DNA of 64,000 bases. Origin: Hormiphora californensis (taxonomy: Eukaryota; Ctenophora; Tentaculata; Cydippida; Pleurobrachiidae). The translations under genes were made by a program, and so were the position numbers. Below the pieces are notes generated by a model. That model was not told the origin of the DNA. It made no database searches and saw only the letters and a program-made list of their open reading frames with translations. The stretch spans positions 798,745 through 862,744 of the forward strand of contig CM035359.1 in assembly GCA_020137815.1 (NCBI GenBank). Reading direction: 5' to 3'. How positions within the stretch are numbered: the first letter of the stretch is position 1; each line of letters opens with the position of its first letter. This document shows positions 45,538 to 61,828 of this stretch, one piece after another.

Positions 45538-46786
45538 GGGATTGGAGTGGCCAAGGGTTTATGAGGCGCATTGAAATCATTCAGTAATAAGAAGCGTGAA
45601 TAGTATTTTGTTGCTAAGTTGAAAATTTTTGAATACACAAAGTGTTGCACGTGTATTGGGATGTTCTAGGGACTAATTTCCGTGTTTTGAAATTTTAAAA
45701 TTTCAAAATTTTTTTTCGATTTTTTCCCGATTTTTCACCGAAAACAAGGGTCACAAAAGTGGCTTGCGATTCGAAGCGGCTCAACCGTTTGGGCTGAAAC
45801 TTCGAATATCAGTAGAAAATTACCCACTGAATACCAGACATATTGTTCGAAAGCGATATTTTGAGTATATAGCAAGGTATACAAAATATAGTGCTCCATT
45901 GACTTCATTAACCCTAAAATTCCCATTATTTACGCAAAAACGCGGGTTATGAAAGTCGCTTGCGACTCGAAACGGCTCAACCGTTTGGGCTGAAACTTCG
46001 GAAATGAGTAAAAAATTACCCACTGAATACCAGACATATTGTTCGCAAGTGATATTTTTCAACTTAGCAACCCCTAGTGAATACCGGCGGCCTTTTAGGT
46101 TGGTAAACACCAAGTTATTTGTTTACCAACCTAAGAGGCAGCCCGTATTCACTCTCCTTATTACTGATTTCTACATGTTATCGGGATTATATTAGATCAG
46201 TGATCCATAATGATTTTCGCTAGCTATTTTTACTCTCTCGTTACATTGCAATTCGTTTCACTTTTGCTTGTCTCGGACACCAATATGGGCTCTTCTCCTC
46301 AATAAAATGCTACTGACTCAAATACCAATATTCTATAGTAATATTCTAGCACATATGATCTCTCCGCTACCAGTGAGCACTCTCCCCGGCATGGCCTAGT
46401 CCAATCATCTCACATACTAGAAAACCCGTTTATTTACAGCGCTCGTTATCTCAAATACCCACTCCCCCTGCCCAGCAGTACAGTACTGCCCTTTTGCTGT
46501 ACCCATCTGCACGTGCAGTATAAACCAACCCGCCCCTAACAACCTCTTCAATTTGCACGTGCACAAACGGTTGCTAGCGACATTTCCAAATTATAATAGA
46601 GATTATCTCGCGAAGCGAGAATAGGTTGCAATGGATCCAACCCGTTTGGACGGATCTGGATGAAATCAGACGGAAACCAAACCCGTCTCGAGCAAGTCTG
46701 GACGGCGCCAATAGAAATTCTGTCTGATTCCGTCTCAAGCCCGTCTGGGCCAAAACCCGTTCTAAACGGGTAGCGGTAAAGTCAAA
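45538..46786. other. Repeat-derived spacer
   Basis: A roughly 200-bp direct repeat (45755-45870 and 45955-46065) shares cggctcaaccgtttgggctg and ttacccactgaataccagac. The two copies are diverged. Between 46620 and 46786 lies a short block of gacggatctgg/cccgtctcaagc words, related in style to the GTCTAGAC foldback. A ttggtaaac inverted pair sits at 46098-46130. No gene. Confidence 0.5.
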
Positions 46787-47024
46787 GGGTCACCACACAC
46801 CAAAGTTAAAATTAAAATTAAAATTTTGATTTTAAACCCGCACACACCAGCGGCCGTTAAAATTTCTCTCCCCCATTCTAAAAGTAACAATCTCGCGCCC
46901 GATTTTGACGGCGTGTTAAAATTGTGTCATCCAACGCGACCGTCAAAATCGTGCGTGAGATCGTTACTTTTAGAATGGGGAGAGAAATTTTAATTTTAAT
47001 TTTAACTTTGATGTGTGGTGACCC
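46787..47024. mobile_element. 238-bp foldback MITE
   Basis: Ends gggtcaccacacaccaaag and, inverted, gggtcaccacacatcaaag. Arms include aaattaaaattaaaat and agtaacaatctcgc and meet at about 46920. A triplet aaa flanks both sides; a longer target duplication is not visible. Confidence 0.8.
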
Positions 47025-47351
47025 AAACACTTTTTACTTTTAGCACCAAAGGGCCCATTCACCGGTAGCTGCAGATAGCTGTGAGAATACCGCACGTTTT
47101 TGATCATAACTCAGCCATTTCTTATGCAGTTAATTGGCCTGACCCTATTCTCGTTCCAACCGCCAACCAACAAAAGCAAAACACGAATTCTGTAAATTAA
47201 TTATTGATCACAAGTAAAAACGTAAATCATTATTTAATTTGAAAGTGAAACGGCTAAATCTGACGGAGAATTGCTAATTCAGATGTGTGGCAGATCTCGT
47301 GGTAAAAAACAGTTTGTTATAAGTCCTGACGGAAAACGTCCTGACGGAAAA

Positions 47352-47413
47352 CGCCGCGACCCCATCTGGATCTGAGCGCACTGTCAAATGGGGTCTGGCG
47401 CCGCCAGACAGAA
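47352..47413. repeat. Copy of the CTGTCTGGCGC short repeat
   Basis: cgcgaccccatctgg, gagcgcactgtc, then ggggtctggcgccgccagac; member of the short palindromic family also seen at 10362, 39246, 56165 and 56629. Preceded by a short cctgacggaaaacg tandem. Confidence 0.65.
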
Positions 47414-47522
47414 AACGTCTATATTTAAATTCCCCAGTTTTCCACCAGACACATCTTCAACCCCAACCCATGATTTGAATAACTTTCATCGTGGTTAATT
47501 TGTATTATCCGGGCCTGTCACC

Positions 47523-47868
<346 letters not shown>

Positions 47869-47935
47869 GTGGTTAGGGAGGGTGGTTAGGGAGGGTGGTT
47901 AGTGGTGTTATAATAGAGAGGGTGGTTAGCATCGG

Positions 47936-49930
47936 GCTTTTTCATGCAAAATTTTTCAATTATTTCACGAAAATTGTATGGATTTCAATGTCAATTTCGC
48001 CGTATTAACCATATTTCGAATCGGTGGTGCTATGTGGAAATGATTTCGCTAGTTAGCGGGTTCGATATGGATTGATTTGATACCTGACTTCCCGTCGAAT
48101 CGTGTCCTCATGAGAGGGTCAACAAATTCAGAAACTTTTTTTCAAAAAATTCATGGAGAGCACCGATCAAGGTGTTAAGAATCATTCTCTGAAATTTTGT
48201 AAAAAAGTTTGGAAAATATTTCAAAGTCAATTTTATGGAAAATTTTCTATGTCAATTTTTGCGTACGAATCGTGTTTCGAATCGGTATTGCTAAGCGGGA
48301 GTGATGTTGCTAATTAGTGGGTCCGAGATGGATTATGCTGATACGTGATCCCCCATCAAATCTAATTAGGAAGTTTAGGGGAAACGATTCATGTTTCAAT
48401 AAATCCTGCTAATTAGCGAGAGCACTGCCGCATAGCATCACCGATTCGCAACACGATTCGTACGGCAAAATTGACATAGAATTTTTTTTTCCGAAATTGA
48501 CTTTGAAATATTTTACAAAGTTTTTTCACAAAATTAAATTTTTCTCTAAAAATTCATGGAGAGCATCGATCAAGGTATTGAGAATCATTACCTGAAATTT
48601 TGTGAAATTTTTTTGTGAACAAGAATTATTATTGCATTATGTTTCATAATGCTGTGTTTCCCTGCCAACGAATACTCCAACCGATCACTGATAAAGTTAA
48701 ACGATGAGATCTGGTAAGCGCCGCTCACAGTCACACCAGACGATACCGTGCAATGTGATCTGATCGTCGTCCGCCAACGCCTAATTACAATGTTATGTGA
48801 GACGAAGCTATGCATGGGAAACTTCTCACGTTCCCTCAGTCACCATACTAACGAGCTGAGCTTTCAACGACTTTTAGTTTCAATCAGATTTACCAAGAAG
48901 TTAAATCCATTCGAGCGCTACGGCTATGCTGTAACGCGCGAGGTGTGTATACATACGCTGCATTGAGAGTGTGTGCGCGCACAAGTTTTGAGCGCGCGCC
49001 ACCGAAATCCGTACTGTAATAACTTTGCGGACGACGCTTTCAAAATGGATCGGTTGTCAGGCGTTGTCCGTGACGGACGGACGGACGGACGGACGGACAT
49101 TTAGTTAACTACACGATCTGCTGATTTCTAAACCCTGAATGATCTTTTTAGCACGTGCGTGCTAAAAACATCATCCCGGGTGATTGCAATAATAAAACGA
49201 GCTGAGCTTTCAACGACTTTTAGTTTCAATCAGATTTACCAAGAAGTTAAATCCATTCGAGCGCTACGGCTATGCTGTAACGCGCGAGGTGTGTATACAT
49301 ACGCTGCATTGAGAGTGTGTGCGCGCACAAGTTTTGAGCGCGCGCCACCGAAATCCGTACTGTAATAACTTTGCGGACGACGCTTTCAAAATGGATCGGT
49401 TGTCAGGCGTTGTCCGTGACGGACGGACGGACGGACGGACGGACATTTAGTTAACTACACGATCTGCTGATTTCTAAACCCTGAATGATCTTTTTAGCAC
49501 GTGCGTGCTAAAAACATCATCCCGGGTGATTGCCTTCGGCAATCACCCGGGCAGGGAAAAAATATTTCAAGTAAATTATGGTATACCAATCGTGTTTCTA
49601 ATCGACAATGCTAAACGGGAGTGATGTTGGTAATTAGTGGGTCCGAGATGGATTGTGCTGATACGTGATCCCCCATCAAATCTAATTAGGAAATTTAGAG
49701 AGACACGATTCATGGTTCGTTTAATCCTGCTAATTAGCAATACCATTCCCGTATAGCATTGCCGATTCGAAACACGATTCGTACGCAAAAATTGACATAG
49801 AAAATTTACGATAAAATTGACTTTGAAAATTTTTTCACAAAATTGACTTTGAAATTTTTTCAAACATTTTTTAACAAAATTTCAGAGAATGATTCTCAAT
49901 ACCTTGATCGGTGCTCTCCATGACTTTTTA
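47936..49930. mobile_element. Composite inverted repeat cluster
   Basis: A segment with catggagagcaccgatcaag and gaatcattctctgaaatttt occurs at about 48150 and 48555, and inverted at about 49870-49925. Another with gggtccgagatggatt and cgtgatcccccatcaaatct occurs at about 48320 and 49645, each followed by an inverted cacgattcgtac half. These look like several copies of a 350-450 bp palindromic element, with the 346-bp duplication in the middle. Confidence 0.6.
48851..49532 (+). repeat. 346-bp tandem duplication
   Basis: Two near-identical copies (starting 48851 and 49197) of a unit containing acgagctgagctttcaacga, a (ggac)n tract, and tagcacgtgcgtgcta. Both end in catcccgggtgattgc. The short ORF seen in each copy is a by-product. 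Confidence 0.92.
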
Positions 49931-49960
49931 GAGAAACATTTATACAGAAAAAGTTTTGTA

Positions 49961-50076
49961 TGGTTCGGTTCGGTTCGGTTACCGAAATTCGGTTCGGTTC
50001 GGTTCGGTTCGGTTCGGTAAAAAAGTTTTTCAAATTCGGTTCGGTTCGGTTCGGTGGAAAAAAACCCGGTTCGGTC
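49961..50076. repeat. (CGGTT)n microsatellite
   Basis: Pentamer cggtt repeats in three blocks separated by ccgaaatt and aaaaaagttttt. Confidence 0.93.
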
Positions 50077-50374
50077 GTTTCCTGGTGGTTAGGGAGGGTG
50101 GTTAGGGGTGGTTAGGGAGGGTGGTTAGTGGTGTTATAATAGAGAGGGTGGTTAGGTGTGGTGGTTAGGGAGGGTGGTTAGTGGTATTATAGAGAGGGTG
50201 GTTACTGGTTGGTGATAATACTCCGGGTTTCCCCACTACTGCAAGCGACCGGGATAGGGGTGTAGCGAGGGTGGTTAGGGGTATTATAGAGAGGGTGGTT
50301 AGGGGTGGGTATTATAGAAGCTATAGCTGGCTATTTTATTGAAAATAAAAAATGAATAACAGGGGAATACTTAC

Positions 50375-55231
<4,857 letters not shown>

Positions 55232-56597
55232 ATCAACCAACAGTACTAGTCATGGTTGATCAACCAATTCATTACCATGTTACCAGGGTGATTGTCTGCA
55301 GTAGATTCAGAGCACATTTTGCTTGTTGGTACACGTTAAACGGCAAATTCTCTGATGATTAGGACACACAGGACTACCATGGTTGCCTGTCATTGGCCTG
55401 ACCCTATTCCCATTTCCTTCTGCACGCGAGGTCGCAGAGCATTGGCCTACTGCAGCAGATGGTTGCGGAGAACTTACGAAAAAATGAAAATTATCATCCA
55501 CATCTGACGTCATAGGTTCTCCTATTACATATGGTGAAACTACCTTTTAGGTGTGTGTGTGTTTGATATTTTCCCATCTGCCACTGCAGTTGTTCAGTGA
55601 CGTAATTTTGTTGATTTCCTGCCAAGTTTGAGTTTTGACAGTGTGCAGTTTGTTGTTGTGATTATTCGGTAGTGAGCTGGACCCCTGAAGAGTGAAGAAT
55701 TGCCCCATAATTTGATTGAAAAGTTTAATTTTAAGCTTTTCACAGCTGGAGACCGTGGGAAACGGACCCGCCCAATAAATAGTGATAGGTGTTAAAAGCA
55801 TTTTAGTTGAGTTTTAACCCTGGGTTTGTTTTAAATGCCGTTACGCCTATTGAATGCGTTAATGGAATGGAGAGAGGGAGAAATAGCAATAACGCATGGT
55901 TCCTTCCCATTCATTTTATTACATAGCACATACATGTTTTATATGTGAACCATTTGAAGCCACCAATCTCAAAAGATTAAAACTCCGTTTAGCCTCTACA
56001 GTGGGACACCCTGTGCTATCGCAATATAGGCGTATCATATGCACATTACACACTAAATTTCCTACCCCGGTGATTCATTACGCACACGTAGGTGTAATTT
56101 TCCCACTGTAATATTTGAGGTTGTATAAAATCTAGAAAACTGCCTGTCGACATTTTGTTCAAACCCAAACAGGGTCTGTCTGGCGTCGCCAGACCCCAAT
56201 TTGATTCTCAGTGCGCTCAGATGGGGCCGGCAGCGCCAGACAGAACCTAGGGTTTAGTTAGGCAACATAACATTATACCACAGTAAAAATAATTAGGTTT
56301 CCCACTTCTTCTCCTACTACAAATTTGTTTTCTTCTTATCTCTGTCATTTTCTTGAGTCACACGGCTACTTTTTCGACACACCTGCTTTTGGAACGTATT
56401 TACTAACAACTTTTTTGGGTTCAATTCTTATCTTTCAAGTCAAATCTTACGACTGTGAGGGAAATCATACGACTCTTACTGAAGTTATCAGGTGACAAAC
56501 CAACTTTTGGGTTCAATTCTTTCAAGTCAAATCTTATGGCATATGTTTTTACGGGTTAGGTATTCTTGATCCAATTTCTCCTGCATGAAGCTGCATT

Positions 56598-56867
56598 GGG
56601 GGAAAACAGTAGTGCCTGAACTTCTGTATGGCGGCGCCATAGACCATTTGATTCTCGACAGTGCGCTCAGATGGGTCGCGGCGCCAGACAGCTGAACTTC
56701 AGGTCCAGGCCACTGCTATTTTCCACTGAGACCTAAGATCTCAGGTTTCAGTGACGACCATATACCTACAGGGAATATAAATGGTCGTCACCAAAAACCG
56801 AGATCTCAGGTCTCAGTGGAGCATAGCCGTGGCCTGAACCTAAGGTTCAGGTACGACTGTTTCCCCC
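56598..56867. mobile_element. 270-bp foldback with gggggaaaacagt ends
   Basis: Ends gggggaaaacagtagtgcct and, inverted, gggggaaacagtcgtacctg. Inner arms ggtccaggccac/gtggcctgaacc and ctgagacctaagatctcag form a long stem. A copy of the ctgtctggcgc repeat is inserted near its left end. A 57-bp relative lies at 62232-62288. Confidence 0.75.
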
Positions 56868-56922
56868 GATGATCTCCATACAAAAAGAAGACACATGTCT
56901 ACTCGTAGTGACGTCACATTTA

Positions 56923-56989
56923 TACAGGGTGTCCCAACTCCCACTGTCTTTGAATCGCAGGTCACGCAAAGACAGTGGGACACCCTGTA
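56923..56989. mobile_element. 67-bp TA-flanked hairpin MITE
   Basis: tacagggtgtccca ... tgggacaccctgta with a short loop; TA at both ends. Arms include ccactgtctttg/caaagacagtgg. Confidence 0.75.
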
Positions 56990-57094
56990 CAGGGTATCAC
57001 TAGCTGAGCCGCCACTCCACGGAGTTTAGTGTTACTAGGTCGATAATAATAATGGGGAGGTGCACAGCTGCAGCAGCAACAAGAACAGGGATCT

Positions 57095-58681
57095 TAGGGG
57101 TCCGGATTTATGAAAAGCATGGTTCTGATTTCCTACCGTCTTATAGAGATTTTCATGCTGAAAAAGAAGATACCATTCTTTTTTCTCTACGATATCGTTT
57201 AGTAGATTAAGTGGGCTCATAAATGAATGGGGTCTACTTATAATGCTGACAATTCCCCCAAGCGCGGTCTGTCGCTCTCCCCCCGGGTAAAGGGTCACGT
57301 GATATGGTCGCTGAGTGAGTGCGGCTTCTTAATTAGCTCTTGAGTACACAGTTACACACGTTTGTAATTCAAGATGCTTCGCCCATCCTATACCGTATAT
57401 CTCCCACATTTCAAGCGACATGTCAATGTGGGTTCAGATAGGGACCTGAATGTGAATATGAACATGGTTCAACTGGTCCTATTTTAATTTTTGACACAAT
57501 TTTGAAATACTTAGACGATTCAGATAGAGAGCTCCATAGGAGTTAAACTCAATATAAATTCAATATGAATCATTTATAAACTAAAACATCTCAGAACTCG
57601 GTTGTATTTTTAAACTAGAAGTAGAAATAAATGTTAGATGTATTGCTCACCTTGCCGAAAAATTTGGAGTCTGACATGAACGTCTCAGTAAGAAGTGACC
57701 AGACAAAGTTATCCTTCTTTTCCTGTATATATCTCATGACCTTTCTCGTCAGTTTTACCAGTGAAGTCAAGGACCTGCACAAAATATGCAACTTGTAATA
57801 ATATGCATTTTAATTATTATAAAGCATATCCATCAACAGAAACTGCAACAATTTCAAACTCAAAAATAAACTTACGAAACAACATTGGATTTAAGAACGG
57901 CATCATGTCCCATGTTTCGAAACACAGTGAGTACAACATCAGCGGTGAGTGCGATAGCCTGCTTAGTTATGTCTGATTTTGCGACACCAACAAGATCCTC
58001 GGCACAGACAGCTCTGAAATGGGCTAAAACTTCTCTCTTCGTAAGGTAGTTAGAAAGATTTGAAATCTTTTCACTACCGATCTCATTATTGAAAGCATCT
58101 CCGAACGACATGTGAACAAATTTACGGAATAGATAGAAAACTTGTGCATCATGTCCTATATAAATATAGCTTGGAATAGGGTGTGATTCAGACTGATTGG
58201 TTCGGAAGCTGGGGTATTTTGGAAGCTGGGGTATGGTTCCGGAACTCTGCATTTGAGCTCAGCCTCACACTGTCTGTATTATTTCAAAATTGTGTCAAAA
58301 ACTGAAATAGGAACAGTTGAATTGTATTCATATTTAAATTCGGGTCCCTTTCTAAACCCACATTGACATGTCGCTTGAAATGTGGGAGATATACGGTATA
58401 GGATGGGCGAACCACAGTGTGTAACTGTGTACTCAAGAGCTAATTAAGAAGCCGCACTCACTCAGCGACCATATCACGTGACCCTTTACCCGGGGAGAGA
58501 GCGACAGACCGCGCTTGGGGGAATTGTCAGCATTATAAGTAGACCCCATTCATTTATGAGCCCACTTAATCTACTAAACGATATCGTAGAGAAAAAAGAA
58601 TGGTATCTTCTTTTTCAGCATGAAAATCTCTATACGACGGTAGGAAATCAGAACCATGCTTTTCATAAATCCGGACCCCTA
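57095..58681. mobile_element. Pack-MULE-like element: 420-bp TIRs, 9-bp TSD, two internal exons
   Basis: Long inverted arms (about 57095-57512 and 58283-58681), starting TAGGGGTCCGG at both ends, roughly 90% alike. The nonamer cagggatct lies directly outside at 57086-57094 and 58682-58690. The 770-bp centre is unique sequence holding two minus-strand exons with intact splice sites (next entry). A 9-bp duplication plus long TIRs is the Mutator hallmark; no MuDR transposase motif is visible. Confidence 0.8.
57651..58155 (-). CDS. Two spliced exons inside the MULE-like element, product unknown
   Basis: Exon 57876-58155 (acceptor tatttatatag, donor TC then gtaagt) joins in phase with exon 57651-57774 (acceptor gtgcag, donor AAG then gtgagc), giving about 134 aa. 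Text includes VFYLFRKFVHMSFGDAF, LTKREVLAHFRAVCAEDLVG, KQAIALTADVVLTVFRNMG and QEKKDNFVWSLLTETFMSD. It is helical, leucine-rich and soluble-looking, without stops. I do not recognise it. Either a host gene fragment captured with its intron, or part of the element's own gene. No start codon or terminal exon is visible within the arms. Confidence 0.5.
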
Positions 58682-58953
58682 CAGGGATCTGTGTGCTTTC
58701 ACATGGGCCCCGCAACATTTGGTACCTCTCCGACGTATAATATATGACATAAATGCGGCCTCTCTCCACCATTTGGCAGCCATGATAAGTTCAGCTGATA
58801 AGTTATTGTTTGGCGATATAATATTGTTTTGTAGTTTTGTACACACCACTTCGCAGATTCTAGTGTGTAGGTACCGTATAATATGAAGGGGTGAAACGTG
58901 CCCAGCGCTCAGTTACAATGAGAAACTAGTGGTCAATGATAGTCGTTCCACCG

Positions 58954-59034
58954 CTGTCAGGCCAATGCTCTGACCACAGTTCTCGCGCGCTCCGTTGAGA
59001 GAAACGAGAATGGGTCAGGCCAATGCTCTGACAG
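58954..59034. mobile_element. 81-bp ctgtcag MITE, 8-bp TSD, inside an ORF
   Basis: ctgtcaggccaatgctctga at the left, caggccaatgctctgacag at the right, cgcgcgctccg in the middle. Flanked by ttccaccg at 58946-58953 and 59035-59042. It lies inside the minus-strand ORF 58926-59357 and adds codons (QSIGLTHSRFS...) to its end. Confidence 0.88.
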
Positions 59035-59321
59035 TTCCACCGTATTAAATGATCTTTGTGGTGTTCCAGTATGTCCCAGCTGCCCAAAAACTTTGTCAAT
59101 GTATAGTGTGACACTATCTCTCTGATCTGCCTATTATAGAGGCTGTCTCTCGTTCCAGCTCTTATCTTGGGGATGTCGCTGCTGTCTATCTCCCTGTTTA
59201 TGAGCTGTACCTCTGCAAGTGCTTCACAATAGCACGTGCTAGCGGTATCACTTAATACTATAAGGGGGGGTGGGGTGGTATCTGGTTTTCTTTCATCGAT
59301 AACACTGCAAGGTCGAGCCAT
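59035..59321 (-). CDS. Putative small protein or exon, interrupted by a MITE
   Basis: From ATG 59321 the frame reads MARPCSVIDERKPDTTPPPL, then YCEALAEVQLINREIDSSDI, RQIREIVSHYTLTKFLGSWD and ILEHHKDHLIRW before entering the MITE, where it stays open to 58926. The mixed charged composition is protein-like. Without the MITE the frame would close a few codons on. Family unknown; no splice partner assigned. Confidence 0.35.
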
Positions 59322-59624
59322 GCTTTCTACAAAAATTGGTGCGATGTGCCCAAACAATGTTTTCTTTCTGGCCGTTCACATTCTTTTTTAATCCCAAAGT
59401 TATTGTGAATTATGATGTTGTGTTGTTGTACAAATTAAAACATGAATCATGAATCATGTTATGTCAAATTATGTTATGTCAAATTATATTCATCACCAAT
59501 TAAATGCCTATTAGTTTTCCAGACTAACCACATTTGCATTTTCATTGCTTTTTTTTCTTTTGTATTCCTCGGAATTAGTTCGCAATTATACTATCCCTAT
59601 GAGCTGCCTTTTTTTCCTGTAAAA
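59322..59624. other. AT-rich spacer
   Basis: Short tandem of catgaatcatgttatgtcaa (59441-59485). No gene. Confidence 0.4.
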
Positions 59625-59984
59625 TTACCGTGGTAAAACCGCATCAGCTGTATTCCGCAGGCAAAGGCATGGTACGTGTACAATTTTATTATACTTGTCA
59701 GGCGCTCGTTGACCACTGTACAGAATGAAAGTTTTACATAGTGAAATAAAGCCATTCTGTTTTGTTAATAACACGTACAATTCTATTCGTTGAAACAGCA
59801 TTATATGGCGGGTTTTATCACCACGCAATTCATTAGCTTCCACTACTGCCTTTGTATAATATGCACATATGTATATATTAGTACGCTGCTTTGGCGAGGC
59901 GATGAGTATAAACAAAAGTAAGCATAATAAATATCTTTCATTTCTCCCGCTCGATATATTTCCATGCCGTAGTATGAATCCCAA
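59625..59984 (-). CDS. Putative small membrane or secreted protein, product unknown
   Basis: 119 codons. After MGFILRHGNISSGRNE comes a hydrophobic stretch (YLLCLLLFILIASP) like a signal anchor, then ICAYYTKAVVEANELRGD, MLFQRIELYVLLTKQNGF, Cys-containing HVPCLCLRN and an end at TAA just past a weak cacg/gtaatt donor. No family recognised; might be a first exon. Composition is not repeat-driven. Confidence 0.3.
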   Translation of the reverse strand: MGFILRHGNISSGRNERYLLCLLLFILIASPKQRTNIYICAYYTKAVVEANELRGDKTRHIMLFQRIELYVLLTKQNGFISLCKTFILYSGQRAPDKYNKIVHVPCLCLRNTADAVLPR

Positions 59985-60754
59985 AATTTCCGGTTAAACT
60001 CACACGTCATCTTTTCACAATTTAGCTGATTATTAGTAAAATATACTCACTACTATTCCACAGCTTCACAAAAGATTAAGTTCAAGAGCAGCACCTTGTC
60101 ATGGTAGCTGGGTTATGAACCCCCCCCCCCCCCCCTGCTGATATTTCCCGCAGTCTACTGTCACAGTAGAGGGAATTATCTGATATACTGTCACAGTAGA
60201 GGGAATTATCTGATATACCACAGTGGTATATCAGATAATTCCCTCTATATTATTATAGTGGGTGGTGATTCATTACAGGCACGTGTTCCTCACAGTCACA
60301 CAGCTTTGCGTGAACCCGGGAACCCCAGCTCTTACTTGAGAGTCGAGACTCATTATGTTGTTCCTCACGGCAGCTCTTACTTGAGACTCTGTACGTTCAC
60401 TGTTCCTCACTGCTCACAGCTTTGAACCCCGGCCTCTTACTAGAGACGACAGTAATGAAATTGGAGTTACTATAGCTATGAAAACTTGGTTATTCTCATT
60501 AAAATATTCTACTTGTTCTTTTTCTTTGTAAAGTATGACCTGTGTCGCCTCTTGGTATCGAAGACACCTTCCCGGCAAGGGAGGGTAACTTCGTTACCAA
60601 TGTCGCCTCTGTTTATATTAGTTTGTGAAAACTGGAAATTGGATGATCTCTGAAGGCACATCGATTGTCTATCCTTTAGTTTTTTTGTGTTTGGGCATTT
60701 ATGGCTCTCCATCTAACTATATCTAATGCAAATTTGGTCGGAAATGTGACACCC
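59985..60754. other. Spacer with ggaattatctgatata palindromes
   Basis: Starts with poly-C then ctgctgatatttcccgcagt (60136), the same string that follows the 48-bp array at 17744. A direct repeat of gtcacagtagagggaattat (60160, 60189) ends in a perfect palindrome at about 60198-60247. Short ctcttacttgaga repeats follow. No gene. Confidence 0.55.
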
Positions 60755-60895
60755 TATCGTCAGTGTGACGACGTGATCCGTCAGTGTGACGACGTGATCC
60801 GTCATTATGACACTTGATCCGTCAGTGTGACGACGTGATCCGTCAGTGTGACGAACGTGATACCGTCATGTGACGACGTGATTCGTGGTATCACG
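60755..60895. repeat. 20-bp tandem gtcagtgtgacgacgtgatc
   Basis: About six copies, the later ones degenerate (gtcattatgacacttgatcc; gtcatgtgacgacgtgatt). Confidence 0.9.
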
Positions 60896-60949
60896 TATCA
60901 CAAGTGCTAGAGAACTGCTTGCAAACTAGAGGGGTCACATCAACAAAAC

Positions 60950-61067
60950 ATAAAAGGGAGAGAAGAAGAGAGAGGAAAAAGATGGGATCACATAGCATAT
61001 ACATATAGCGAGAGAGAAAGAGAGAGGGAGAGACAGTGGGACAGAGAGGCCACAGAGAGACAGAGAC

Positions 61068-61098
<31 letters not shown>

Positions 61099-61135
61099 CA
61101 GAGAGATGGAGAGAGATAGAGAGAGACAGAGAGAT

Positions 61136-61166
<31 letters not shown>

Positions 61167-61190
61167 CAGAGAGATGGAGACATCGAGAAA
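60950..61190. repeat. GA/GACA microsatellite
   Basis: gagagacagagacagagaga-type tract. The minus-strand Ser/Leu ORF here is an artefact. The following 61191-61480 shows no convincing gene. Confidence 0.9.
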
Positions 61191-61484
61191 AAATATGGAA
61201 ACAGATCCCTCGATTTGCGATCGGTACGATCGCCCCAGTTTTGCTAGTTCTTTTAATTGTATTTTGAGATCTATTTTAGCTGCGATGACTCGATTTCACA
61301 TGTTTCATGGGAATTCTACAGTTGACAGGATAAACGTTTTGTTTCCTGTTAGAAATCATGACAAGCTTGAATAAGAAATAATACATAATTCCTAAACAAT
61401 ATTAGCTGTCATTCGGCTATTTCAATACGGCTCTCCAATGCAATGAACTGTTCTTCAAACTAGGAAACTCTAGGAATCTGCAGT

Positions 61485-61828
61485 AGTTCCCTTTAAGGAA
61501 ACTCTAGTTTAAGGAAAACATATATCCCTCTGGAAACTCTAGTTCCATTTAGTTTAAGGAAAACCTATATCCCTCTGGAAACTCTAGTTCCATTTAGTTT
61601 AAGGAAAACCTATATCCCTCTGGAAACTCTAGTTCCCTAGGAAAACCTATATCCCTCTGGAAACTCTAGTTCCATTTAGTTTAAGGAAAACCTATATCCC
61701 TCTGGAAACTCTAGTTCCCTCGGAAAACCTATATCCCTCTGGAAATTCTAGTTCCCTAGGAAAACCTATCCCTCTGGAAACTCTAGTTCCCTAGGAAAAC
61801 CTATATCCCTCTGGAAACTCTAGTTCCC
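61485..61828. repeat. Minisatellite ctctggaaactctagttcc
   Basis: About ten units of aaaacctatatccctctgga plus aactctagttcc, some with an extra atttagtttaagg insert. The unit ends tttagtttaagg versus ctagg alternate. Confidence 0.93.

Larger units (their letters stand above)
47869..50310. repeat. ggtggttaggga minisatellite split by an insertion
   Basis: The left part (47869-47935) and right part (50086-50310) are the same minisatellite (ggtggttagggaggg, with gtggtgttataatagagagg spacers). The intervening 2.15 kb is unrelated repeat DNA, so it was inserted into the array. Confidence 0.75.
55232..57085. other. Non-coding DNA with small palindromic elements
   Basis: No gene supported. Holds two copies of the ctgtctggcgc family (56165-56248, 56629-56691), the foldback at 56598-56867 and the hairpin at 56923-56989. 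A single cagtgggacaccctgtg end also occurs at 55999-56016. Confidence 0.5.

Noticed and set aside
47936-49370. Repeated ORF around RFTKKLNPFERYGYAV at 48748 and 49159
   Set aside because: It is present because of the 346-bp tandem duplication and is not supported by splice sites or conservation.
49519-49555. Strong cccgggtgattgc/gcaatcacccggg hairpin as a bacterial-type terminator
   Set aside because: The context is eukaryotic and the hairpin recurs as an end of a repeat (also at about 13405); it is better explained as a MITE end.
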